DNA of 7,982 nucleotides from Bacteroidota bacterium (lineage in GTDB: Bacteria; Bacteroidota; Bacteroidia; Flavobacteriales; Weeksellaceae): NCBI GenBank assembly GCA_023420435.1, contig JAEZWE010000196.1, forward strand, positions 1 through 7,982, in the 5' to 3' direction. The translations under genes and the position numbers were made by a program. Under the pieces are notes generated by a model. It was given only the letters and a program-made list of their open reading frames with translations, was not told where the DNA came from and did not search any database. Shown piece after piece: positions 1 to 6,700 of the stretch; positions within the stretch are counted from its first letter, which is position 1; the number at the start of each line of letters is the position of its first letter.

Positions 1-990
1 GAAGTATATAGCATTGATGAGGTTTTTTTTAGTTTAAAGGGTTTTGAAAAATATTTTGACATTCAAGACTATTGCCATATCATCCGTAAAGCTGTTTTAG
101 AAAAACATAAAATTCCTACCGGAATTGGTATTGCTCCCACAAAAACACTTGCGAAAATAGCCAATCATATAGCCAAAAAATATCCGGATACATTTCACGG
201 CGTTTATTTTCTGGATACTCCTCAAAAAATTGAAAAAGCACTTAAATGGCTTCCTGTAAAAGATATTTGGGGAATCGGAAGAAGATACGCTGCAAGGTTA
301 CAAGATGCGGGAATTAGGAAAGCATATGATTTAGTTAAAATGCCCGAATTATTGATTCGTCAGGAAATGGGAATCAACGGAATACGGATGGTTCGCGAAC
401 TTCAAGGAATTCCGCAATTGGTTTTAGACACACCTTCACCTAAAAAATCTATCGCTACAACACGCAGTTTTATGGAAATGATTACCGAAAAAGAAAAACT
501 TCGGGAACGCGTGAAAACTTTTGCTTTTTCGTGTGCAGAAAAGCTCCGAAAACAAAATACATGTTGTAATATCATTACAGTGTTTATCCAAACCAACCGT
601 TTTCGTGAAGAATTAGGTGTTTATTACGGCAGCTTGTCTTATACATTTCCCAATCCCAGCAGTTCATCGGTAACGCTTTCAAAAGCAGCAGATTTGTTGT
701 TTGAAAAAATTTTTGAAGAAGGGTTCCATTATAAAAAAGCAGGCGTTATTGTTTCAGAATTTGTTCCCGATAACGAAAGACTTATAAATTTATTTGAAGA
801 AGATTTGGAAACTAAGCATATTCCCATCATGAAAACCATGGATTTTTTAAATAGAAAATACGGAAAAGATAAAATAAGGTTAGGTTCGCAAACTGGAAAT
901 CCTACCTATGAAAGAAAAATAATCTCTCCGGAATACGAGAAATTCTTGAAAAATAATACCCTACCTGAAGCGAATTTCAGGTTTCATTAA
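1..990 (+). CDS. umuC: Y-family DNA polymerase, UmuC-type (pol V catalytic subunit), 5'-truncated by the window edge
   Basis: This is the C-terminal 329 residues of an error-prone translesion DNA polymerase of the UmuC/DinB family, which copies past damaged template bases during the SOS response, usually with a UmuD-type partner. The frame is open from the first base. Residues 4-8 read YSIDE, the palm motif whose Asp and Glu bind catalytic metal. A helix-hairpin-helix stretch follows at about residues 89-105 (IWGIGRRYAARLQDAGI), and the little-finger domain lies in the second half. The C-terminal segment (NRKYGKDKIRLGSQ and an ERKIISPEYEKF stretch) resembles the extra C-terminal domain of UmuC and favours UmuC over DinB. 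Family members are about 420 residues, so roughly 90 N-terminal residues lie upstream of the window. An internal ATG at 340 is not the start, because coding continues through it. Any umuD partner would be outside the window. Confidence 0.92.
   Translation, partial: EVYSIDEVFFSLKGFEKYFDIQDYCHIIRKAVLEKHKIPTGIGIAPTKTLAKIANHIAKKYPDTFHGVYFLDTPQKIEKALKWLPVKDIWGIGRRYAARLQDAGIRKAYDLVKMPELLIRQEMGINGIRMVRELQGIPQLVLDTPSPKKSIATTRSFMEMITEKEKLRERVKTFAFSCAEKLRKQNTCCNIITVFIQTNRFREELGVYYGSLSYTFPNPSSSSVTLSKAADLLFEKIFEEGFHYKKAGVIVSEFVPDNERLINLFEEDLETKHIPIMKTMDFLNRKYGKDKIRLGSQTGNPTYERKIISPEYEKFLKNNTLPEANFRFH
963..982 (+). terminator. Possible weak terminator hairpin at the end of umuC
   Basis: ACCTGAAG and TTTCAGGT form an 8-bp stem (one G-T pair) around a CGAA tetraloop, inside the last codons of umuC. 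Only a short, interrupted T tract follows (TTTCATT), so termination would be inefficient. It may equally be chance complementarity in coding sequence. Confidence 0.25.
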
Positions 991-1040
991 ATGAATAAAT
1001 TTCCTATGGAAAAACTTTTGATTTTTAATGCTTTAAGTTA

Positions 1041-1070
1041 TTGCCAATTCAAAAAATATTTTTAATTTTG
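1041..1070 (+). promoter_or_regulatory. Bacteroidota-type promoter for rplK operon
   Basis: TTG at 1041-1043 (-33 element) and TAATTTTG at 1063-1070 (-7 element) are separated by 19 bases, matching the TTG-N(19-21)-TAnnTTTG consensus of the Bacteroidota primary sigma factor. Predicted transcription start is near 1075-1077, giving a leader of about 90 nt before rplK. Placed between umuC and rplK, it implies that the ribosomal protein cluster is transcribed independently of umuC. Confidence 0.72.
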
Positions 1071-1080
1071 CAACCTCAAA

Positions 1081-1114
1081 TACCAGGTTGAAAGGTGAGA
1101 TAATCAGCTTGGTA
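1081..1114 (+). promoter_or_regulatory. rplK mRNA leader hairpin (candidate L1 autoregulatory site)
   Basis: TACCAGGTTGA (1081-1091) pairs without interruption with TCAGCTTGGTA (1104-1114): 11 bp with two G-U wobbles, closing a 12-nt purine-rich loop AAGGTGAGATAA. It begins about five nucleotides after the predicted transcription start and lies 53 nt before the rplK start codon. In Escherichia coli the rplK-rplA mRNA is repressed by L1 binding to a leader structure that mimics its rRNA site. Position and stability suggest a similar role here, but I could not match the loop confidently to the known L1 motif, so the function is inference. Confidence 0.5.
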
Positions 1115-1167
1115 GAATAAATAATGCTTCCAAATTCATTAATTATTCAAATTTTTAAAACAAAAAA

Positions 1168-1611
1168 ATGGCTAAAAAAGTCTTTAAAATGGTAAAACTC
1201 CAGGTGAAAGGTGGCGCTGCCAATCCTTCACCACCAGTTGGTCCTGCATTAGGTTCTGCTGGTGTAAACATCATGGAGTTTTGTAAACAATTTAACGGAA
1301 GAACCCAAGACAAGCCGGGACAAGTGTTGCCTGTAGTAATTACAGTGTACGAAGACAAATCTTTTGAATTCGTCATCAAAACACCTCCCGCTGCAATCCA
1401 GTTATTGGATGCTGCGAAGTTGAAAGGTGGTTCCGGAGAACCTAACAGAAACAAAGTAGGTGCTGTTTCTTGGGCGCAAATTCAAAAAATCGCCGAAGAT
1501 AAAATGACCGACCTTAACTGCTTTACGCTTGATTCAGCAATTTCTATGGTTGCAGGTACGGCAAGATCAATGGGTCTTAGAGTAACAGGACAAAAACCAG
1601 CTAACGCTTAA
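1168..1611 (+). CDS. rplK: 50S ribosomal protein L11
   Basis: L11 binds the GTPase-associated region of 23S rRNA at the base of the L12 stalk and takes part in factor binding and the stringent response. The 147-residue product starts MAKKVFKMVKLQVKGG and carries the hallmark proline-rich N-domain stretch NPSPPVGPALGSAGVNIMEF (about residues 19-38). The C-terminal rRNA-binding domain contains KTPPAA, GSGEPN and the near-terminal GTARSMGL motif. Length agrees with the family (about 142 residues in E. coli), with a short extra C-terminal tail TGQKPANA. The ATG at 1168 is preceded by an A-rich stretch without Shine-Dalgarno, usual for this phylum. It is the first gene after the promoter at 1041-1070; rplA follows 11 bases after its stop. 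Confidence 0.98.
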   Translation: MAKKVFKMVKLQVKGGAANPSPPVGPALGSAGVNIMEFCKQFNGRTQDKPGQVLPVVITVYEDKSFEFVIKTPPAAIQLLDAAKLKGGSGEPNRNKVGAVSWAQIQKIAEDKMTDLNCFTLDSAISMVAGTARSMGLRVTGQKPANA

Positions 1612-1622
1612 AATTGATTGAA

Positions 1623-2315
1623 ATGGCAAAATTGACAAAAAAACAAAAAGAAGCGCATAGCAAAGTAGAAAAAGGAAGAATTTATTCCCTTGAAGAAGGT
1701 TCTGGTCTTGTAAAAGAAGTAAACACGGCAAAATTTGATGCGTCTGTAGATATCGCGGTGAGATTGGGTGTAGATCCAAGAAAAGCCAACCAAATGGTAA
1801 GAGGTGTTGTATCTCTTCCTCACGGAACCGGAAAAGATGTAAAAGTTTTGGCTTTGGTAACGCCTGATAAAGAAGCAGAAGCTAAAGAAGCAGGTGCAGA
1901 TTTCGTAGGTTTGGATGAGTATTTGGATAAAATCAAAAATGGATGGACAGACGTTGACGTAATCGTTACAATGCCAGCTGTTATGGGGAAATTAGGACCT
2001 TTAGGAAGAGTTTTAGGACCAAGAGGTTTGATGCCAAATCCAAAATCCGGAACCGTAACTATGGAAATTGGAAAAGCAGTTTCTGAAGTAAAATCCGGAA
2101 AAATTGACTTCAAAGTTGATAAATATGGAATTGTACACGCTGCTATCGGAAAAGTATCTTTCGATGCTGCAAAATTGAAAGAAAATGCAACCGAATTGTT
2201 GCAAACGCTTAATAAATTGAAACCAACTGCGGCAAAAGGTACTTATATGAAGTCTATTTATTTGTCTTCAACCATGAGTCCGGGAATCGCAATTGATACT
2301 AAATCTGTAAACTAA
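1623..2315 (+). CDS. rplA: 50S ribosomal protein L1
   Basis: L1 forms the mobile stalk near the ribosomal E site, helps release deacylated tRNA, and in many bacteria represses its own mRNA. The chosen ATG gives a 230-residue protein starting MAKLTKKQKE, the normal family length and N-terminus; an in-frame TTG at 1614 would add only three residues and is less likely. Conserved elements are KFDASVDIAVRLGVDPRKA (about residues 37-55), the LGPRGLMPNPKSGTVT region (about 131-146) and the C-terminal STMSPGIAID segment. The RNA-contacting triad that is Thr-Met-Gly in E. coli and Thermus L1 reads Thr217-Met218-Ser219 here. It sits 11 bases after rplK and 16 bases before rplJ, clearly in the same transcript. 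Confidence 0.98.
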   Translation: MAKLTKKQKEAHSKVEKGRIYSLEEGSGLVKEVNTAKFDASVDIAVRLGVDPRKANQMVRGVVSLPHGTGKDVKVLALVTPDKEAEAKEAGADFVGLDEYLDKIKNGWTDVDVIVTMPAVMGKLGPLGRVLGPRGLMPNPKSGTVTMEIGKAVSEVKSGKIDFKVDKYGIVHAAIGKVSFDAAKLKENATELLQTLNKLKPTAAKGTYMKSIYLSSTMSPGIAIDTKSVN

Positions 2316-2331
2316 TATAATCCTCAAGACA

Positions 2332-2937
2332 ATGACTAAAGAAAATAAAGTTGTAGCAATACAAGAAATTAAGGATTTGCTTCAGGATGCTAAAGTAGTT
2401 TATGTTGCAGATCTTGAAGGATTGAACGCTGCGAAATCTTCAGATTTTCGTAGAGCTGCCTTCAAACAAAATATCAAAGTAAAAGTGGTTAAAAACACTT
2501 TGCTTCAAAAAGCAATGGAGCAGATTGATGGAGTTGATTTCTCTGAAATGTATCAATCATTCAAAGGAAACTCTGCATTAATGATTGCTGAAACAGCAAA
2601 CGCTCCTGCAAAACTAATCAAAGATTTCAGAAAGAAAGAAGAAAAGCCGGCATTGAAGTCTGCTTTTGTACAGGAAACTTTCTACGTTGGTGACGAAAAT
2701 CTTGAATCTCTTGCCAACATCAAATCGAAAGAAGAGATGCTTGGAGAAATCATCGGATTGTTACAGTCTCCAATCCAAAGATTGGTTTCTGCTTTGCAAA
2801 ACAAATCTGAAGGAGCTGAAGCAAAAACTGAAGAAGCACCAGTTGCTGAAGATGTTGCTGCTCCTGCAGAAGAAGCAAAAGTTGAAGAAGCACCTGCTGC
2901 TGAAGCTGCAGAAGGAGAAGCTCCAGCTGCTGAATAA
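2332..2937 (+). CDS. rplJ: 50S ribosomal protein L10 with acidic Ala/Glu-rich C-terminal tail
   Basis: L10 anchors L12 dimers to the ribosome as the base of the stalk, binding 23S rRNA beside L11. The 201-residue product has the usual N-terminal rRNA-binding domain (VVYVADLEGLNAAKSSDFRR at about residues 22-41, then KVKVVKNTLLQKAM) and a C-terminal L12-binding helix around residues 137-157 (GEIIGLLQSPIQRLVSAL lies within it). L10 proteins are usually about 165-175 residues; here residues 159-201 are an extra low-complexity tail with about 16 Ala, 13 Glu and 1 Asp against 2 Lys, and three similar units of the EEAPxAE type. Such composition resembles the flexible hinge of L12. The gap to rplA is only 16 bases and holds no long leader; the gap to rplL is 48 bases. 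The start is preceded by no Shine-Dalgarno. Confidence 0.97.
   Translation: MTKENKVVAIQEIKDLLQDAKVVYVADLEGLNAAKSSDFRRAAFKQNIKVKVVKNTLLQKAMEQIDGVDFSEMYQSFKGNSALMIAETANAPAKLIKDFRKKEEKPALKSAFVQETFYVGDENLESLANIKSKEEMLGEIIGLLQSPIQRLVSALQNKSEGAEAKTEEAPVAEDVAAPAEEAKVEEAPAAEAAEGEAPAAE
2830..2934 (+). repeat. In-frame degenerate repeats encoding EEAPxAE units of the L10 tail
   Basis: Three 21-base units at 2830-2850, 2884-2904 and 2914-2934 encode EEAPVAE, EEAPAAE and GEAPAAE. They differ at synonymous or near-synonymous positions (GCACCAGTT, GCACCTGCT, GCTCCAGCT). The intervening bases continue the GAA/GCT-rich pattern. All units keep frame, consistent with growth by slippage under selection for an acidic Ala-rich tail. 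Confidence 0.6.
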
Positions 2938-2985
2938 TTACACTCAAAAAAAATATCATAATCAACAATTAAAAACATTATTAAA

Positions 2986-3354
2986 ATGTCAGATTTAAAA
3001 AATTTAGCGGAAACGCTAGTAAACCTTACAGTAAAAGACGTTAACGAATTAGCTGCTATCCTTAAGGATGAGTACGGAATTGAACCAGCTGCTGCTGCAG
3101 TAGTAGTATCAGGTGGTGCTGCTGCTGAAGCTGCTGAAGAAAAAACTGAATTCGACGTAATCTTGAAATCAGCTGGTGCTTCTAAATTGGCTATCGTTAA
3201 ATTGGTAAAAGATTTAACCGGTGCTGGTCTTAAAGAAGCTAAAGACATCGTAGATGGTGCTCCTGCTCCAATCAAGCAAGGTATCTCTAAAGACGAAGCT
3301 GAAGCTTTGAAAAAGCAATTAGAAGAAGCTGGTGCTGAAGTAGAATTGAAGTAA
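2986..3354 (+). CDS. rplL: 50S ribosomal protein L7/L12
   Basis: L12 is the multicopy stalk protein that recruits and stimulates translation GTPases (EF-Tu, EF-G, IF2, RF3). The 122-residue product shows the standard order: N-terminal dimerisation helices (MSDLKNLAETLVNLTVKDVN), a short Ala-rich hinge around residues 34-52 (with the GGAAAEAAEEK stretch), and the C-terminal factor-binding domain starting EFDVIL and including KLAIVKLVKDLTGAGLKEAK and the end AEVELK. Length matches the family (about 120-125). It follows rplJ by 48 A/T-rich bases with no promoter match and no Shine-Dalgarno, so its higher stoichiometry must come from translation or mRNA stability. A strong terminator begins 23 bases after the stop codon. 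Confidence 0.98.
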   Translation: MSDLKNLAETLVNLTVKDVNELAAILKDEYGIEPAAAAVVVSGGAAAEAAEEKTEFDVILKSAGASKLAIVKLVKDLTGAGLKEAKDIVDGAPAPIKQGISKDEAEALKKQLEEAGAEVELK

Positions 3355-3376
3355 TTCTTATTTTACACAATAAATT

Positions 3377-3402
3377 AACTCCCGAGAAATCGGGAGTTTT
3401 TT
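3377..3402 (+). terminator. Intrinsic terminator after rplL
   Basis: AACTCCCGA (3377-3385) and TCGGGAGTT (3390-3398) form a perfect 9-bp stem around a GAAA tetraloop, followed by six T, an A and four more T. This is a textbook rho-independent terminator. It closes the ribosomal protein transcription unit and separates it from rpoB, which has its own promoter just downstream. Partial readthrough into rpoB remains possible. Confidence 0.93.
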
Positions 3403-3420
3403 ATTTTGAGGCCAGTTTAT

Positions 3421-3451
3421 TTGCGAATTTGAATAAAAAAACTTAAATTTG
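3421..3451 (+). promoter_or_regulatory. Bacteroidota-type promoter P1 for rpoBC
   Basis: TTG at 3421-3423 and a perfect TAAATTTG at 3444-3451 are spaced by 20 bases, again fitting TTG-N(19-21)-TAnnTTTG. It starts 18 bases beyond the rplL terminator T tract. Predicted transcription start is near 3457, which leaves a leader of about 325 nt before the rpoB start codon. Confidence 0.75.
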
Positions 3452-3474
3452 CACCTCTTTTGGCGCTAATAATT

Positions 3475-3544
3475 GTTTGTAAATCAGTAAAATATTGAAA
3501 ATCACCTCTTTCGAATATTCGGAAGGGATTTTGTGTTTACAGAT
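3475..3544 (+). promoter_or_regulatory. Extended stem-loop within the rpoB leader
   Basis: The inner stem runs from 3498-3515 to 3518-3532: CTTTCGAA pairs with TTCGGAAG (8 bp, one G-U), two more pairs follow (3506-3507 with 3526-3527), then a three-base bulge (3503-3505) and five A-U pairs (3498-3502 with 3528-3532). It is enclosed by a second helix, 3475-3484 with 3535-3544 (10 pairs, several G-U). The apex would open to an ATAT loop. A run of six T (3554-3559) follows nine bases after the outer helix, too distant for a classic terminator. Folding was judged by eye only. Confidence 0.45.
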
Positions 3545-3557
3545 TTATCAACGTTTT

Positions 3558-3587
3558 TTGCCTTAAGATAAACAAGAAAATATTTTG
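3558..3587 (+). promoter_or_regulatory. Possible second rpoB promoter P2
   Basis: TTG at 3558-3560 and TATTTTG at 3581-3587 are 20 bases apart. The -7 element is one T short of TAnnTTTG, but the TTTTGCA context matches the two better promoters in this window, which read TTTTGCA and TTTGCA. Transcription would start near 3593 and skip the inverted repeat and stem upstream. It may be a chance match in AT-rich sequence. Confidence 0.38.
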
Positions 3588-3629
3588 CACTACTCCGTGA
3601 AAAGATATACCGGCGTTGCAGTTAGAAAT

Positions 3630-3661
3630 TAGAATCAAGAACCTAGAATCAAGAATCAAGA
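3630..3661 (+). repeat. Tandem TAGAATCAAGA repeats in the rpoB leader
   Basis: TAGAATCAAGA occurs at 3630-3640 and 3644-3654 with an ACC spacer, followed directly by a partial unit ATCAAGA at 3655-3661, and preceded by a TTAGAAAT stretch. Non-coding, strongly purine-biased on this strand. It lies just before the 3' arm of the 11-bp inverted repeat. Confidence 0.7.
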
Positions 3662-3782
3662 CTAATCTGATAGCGCCAAAAATCAAAAGTCTTATCTCTT
3701 TCCTCTAGATTTTCAATCCAATTTCTGATATTTTTTAAAAATCAAAATATTTTTTAACCCAACACTTTTCTTATTACTTATT

Positions 3783-6700
3783 ATGAGTAAATCAAAAGCA
3801 ACCAAAAGTACTGCTGAACTTACAGCAAAGGAAAGAATTAATTTTTCTTCTGCGAAAGGTCGTGTTGTAGCTCCGGATTTTTTGGATGTGCAAATTGCAT
3901 CATTCAAAGAGTTTTTCCAGTTAGACACACTTCCTGAATATCGCACGAATGAAGGTTTATACAAAACTTTCCAAGAAAATTTCCCAATTACAGATTCCAG
4001 AAACCAATTCGTTTTAGAATTTTTGGATTATTTGGTAGATTCTCCACGTTACTCGATCGACGAGTGCGTTGAAAGAGGTTTAACGTATTCCGTTCCATTA
4101 AAAGCCAGATTAAAATTGTATTGTACAGATCCGGAACATGAGGATTTCCAAACGGTAATTCAAGATGTTTACTTGGGACCTGTTCCTTATATGACACCTT
4201 CCGGTTCTTTTATAATTAATGGTGCAGAACGTGTTATTGTTACACAGCTTCACAGATCACCAGGAGTTTTCTTTGGACAAACTTATCACGCTAACGGAAC
4301 AAAATTGTATTATTCAAGAATTATCCCTTTCAAAGGGTCTTGGATGGAATTTACAACCGATATCAATAGCGTCATGTATGCGTATATCGATCGTAAGAAA
4401 AAATTACCTTTAACAACTTTATTAAGAGCAATCGGTTACGAATCCGATAAAGATATTCTTCAAATTTTCGATTTAGCTGAAGAAGTAAAAGTTTCCAAAG
4501 CTGCTTTGAAAAAAATTGAAGGAAGAACTTTAGCTGCGAGAGTTTTGAACACTTGGTTCGAAGATTTCGTAGATGAAGATACGGGTGAAGTAGTTTCTAT
4601 CGAAAGAAATGAAATCATCCTAGATAGAGAAACTGTTCTTGAAAAAGAGCATATTGATATGATTTTGGATGCAGGAGTGAAATCTATTTTAATTCACAAA
4701 GAAAATTCCAATGAATTCTCTATCATCCAAAACACTTTACAAAAAGACCCTACAAACTCTGAAAAAGAGGCTGTAGAATATATTTACCGTCAGTTGCGTA
4801 ACGCAGATCCACCAGATGAGGAAACCGCAAGAGGAATTATTGAAAAATTATTTTTCTCGGAGCAAAGATATTCTCTTGGAGAAGTAGGTCGTTACAGATT
4901 AAATAAAAAATTAGGCTTAAATATTCCGGTAGATACAGAAGTTCTTACAAAAGAAGATATCATTGCTATCGTTCGTCATTTGATCGAATTGGTGAATTCT
5001 AAAGCAGAAGTTGATGATATCGACCATTTATCCAACAGAAGAATTAAGACTGTTGGTGAGCAATTGGCAGGACAATTCGGGGTAGGTCTTTCAAGAATTG
5101 CAAGAACGATTCGTGAGAGAATGAATGTTCGTGACAACGAAATCTTTACTCCGGTTGATTTGGTAAATGCTAAAACGTTAACATCAGTAATCAATTCATT
5201 CTTCGGAACGAATCAGCTTTCTCAGTTCATGGATCAAACCAATCCATTGTCAGAAATCACGCACAAGCGTCGTCTTTCTGCATTAGGACCTGGTGGTTTA
5301 TCAAGAGAAAGAGCAGGTTTCGAGGTTCGAGATGTTCACCATACACACTACGGAAGAATTTGTCCAATTGAAACTCCGGAAGGACCAAACATCGGTTTGA
5401 TCTCTTCTTTAGGAATTTATGCAAAAATCAACAATCTTGGTTTCATCGAAACTCCATACAGAAAAGTTGAAAATGGTAAAGTTGAACTTTCAGCAGAGCC
5501 AATTTACTTAAATGCAGAAGATGAGGAATACAAAGTAATTGCACAGGCAAACGTTGAGTTGAGTGAGAAAGGTGAATTCGAAACCGACAGAATTATTGCA
5601 AGATTAGATGGTGATTATCCGGTGGTTGAACCTAATCAAGTTGATCTAATCGACGTTGCACCAAACCAAATTTCTGGAATTTCGGCATCTTTAATTCCTT
5701 TCTTAGAACATGATGATGCGAACCGTGCATTGATGGGATCCAACATGATGCGTCAAGCCGTTCCTTTATTAATGCCTGAAGCTCCAATTGTAGGAACCGG
5801 TTTGGAAAAACAAGTAGCAAGAGATTCTAGAGTGTTGATTAATGCGGAAGGAAATGGTGTGGTAGAATATGTGGATGCAGACAAAATCATCATCAAATAC
5901 GAAAGAAGTGAAGATGAAGATTTAGTACAATTTGAATCAGCGACAAAAACATACAACCTTACTAAATTCAGAAAAACCAACCAATCTACGACGATTACGC
6001 TTCGTCCAAATGTTAGAGTTGGAGATTCTGTGGAAAAAGGACAGGTTCTTTGCGACGGTTATGCAACTGAAAATGGTGAATTGGCGATTGGTAGGAACCT
6101 TACCGTTGCTTTCATGCCTTGGAAAGGGTACAACTTCGAGGATGCAATCGTAATCAACGAAAAAGTAGTTCGTGAAGACTGGTTTACTTCTATCCACGTG
6201 GATGAATATTCTTTGGAAGTTCGTGATACGAAATTGGGAATGGAAGAACTTACTGCTGATATTCCGAACGTTTCTGAAGAAGCAACTAAAGATTTGGATG
6301 AAAACGGGATGATCAGAATCGGAGCGGAAGTGAAGCCTGGAGATATTATGATTGGTAAAATCACGCCAAAAGGTGAATCCGATCCAACTCCGGAAGAAAA
6401 ATTACTTCGTGCGATCTTCGGTGACAAAGCCGGTGATGTGAAAGACGCTTCTTTGAAAGCAGATTCTTCATTGAGAGGAGTAGTTATCAATAAGAAGTTG
6501 TTCTCAAGAAACATCAAAGACAAAAAGAAAAGAACGGAAGAAAAACTGAAACTTGAAGAAATCGAAAACACGTACAAAGCGAAATTCGATGATTTAAGAA
6601 ATACCCTTATCGAAAAATTGAACACTTTGGTGAACGGTAAAACTTCTCAAGGTGTCATGAATGATCTTGAAGAAGAAGTAATCGGTAAAGGTGTGAAATT

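Larger units (their letters stand above)
3458..3681 (+). promoter_or_regulatory. rpoB leader bounded by an 11-bp perfect inverted repeat (candidate structured 5' UTR)
   Basis: TTTTGGCGCTA (3458-3468) is the exact reverse complement of TAGCGCCAAAA (3671-3681). If P1 is used, the first arm is the extreme 5' end of the mRNA, so the repeat could form a helix closing a 202-nt domain, a common design of structured leaders. The helix has six G-C pairs in an otherwise AT-rich region. Inside lie a nested stem (3475-3544), a possible second promoter and short tandem repeats. The rest of the 428-base gap (3682-3782) is A/T-rich with an 11-base direct repeat ATATTTTTTAA (3728-3738, 3747-3757) and no gene. 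I see no family that I can name; a regulatory role is inference. Confidence 0.5.

Noticed and set aside
991..1065. 24-codon open frame starting directly after the umuC stop
   Set aside because: Low-complexity composition, overlap with the rplK promoter and no recognisable protein features make it most likely chance.
1071..1090. Alternative hairpin CAACCT/AGGTTG
   Set aside because: Its first arm lies mostly upstream of the predicted transcription start, so it would not be in the RNA; it also competes with the longer 11-bp stem.
1095..1140. tRNA-like stretch: AGCTTGGTAGAATA resembles a D-arm and TTCCAAA a tRNA-Trp anticodon loop, as if a decayed tRNA-Trp lay before rplK
   Set aside because: Acceptor, anticodon and T stems do not form, spacing between D-arm and loop is three bases too long, and the same bases are better explained by the 11-bp leader hairpin at 1081-1114.
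1614..1622. TTG at 1614 as start of rplA
   Set aside because: The ATG at 1623 gives the standard MAKLTKKQKE N-terminus; the TTG adds only three residues.
2682..3275. 197-codon open frame on the minus strand across rplJ and rplL
   Set aside because: It is the antisense shadow of the GAA/GCT-rich codons of the L10 tail and L12; Ala/Ser-rich translation with no known fold.
3554..3559. T6 run as an attenuator or small-RNA terminator downstream of the leader stem
   Set aside because: The nearest helix ends nine bases earlier and no GC-rich hairpin abuts the T run.
3458..3681. The 11-bp inverted repeats as the ends of a small transposable element (MITE)
   Set aside because: No target-site duplication is visible at the two outer edges (CACCTC against ATCAAA), and the first arm coincides with the predicted transcript start. 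Not excluded without a genome-wide search.
6059..6625. 188-codon open frame on the minus strand inside rpoB
   Set aside because: Antisense shadow of a conserved rpoB region; Ser/Phe-rich translation typical of reversed AT-rich coding sequence.
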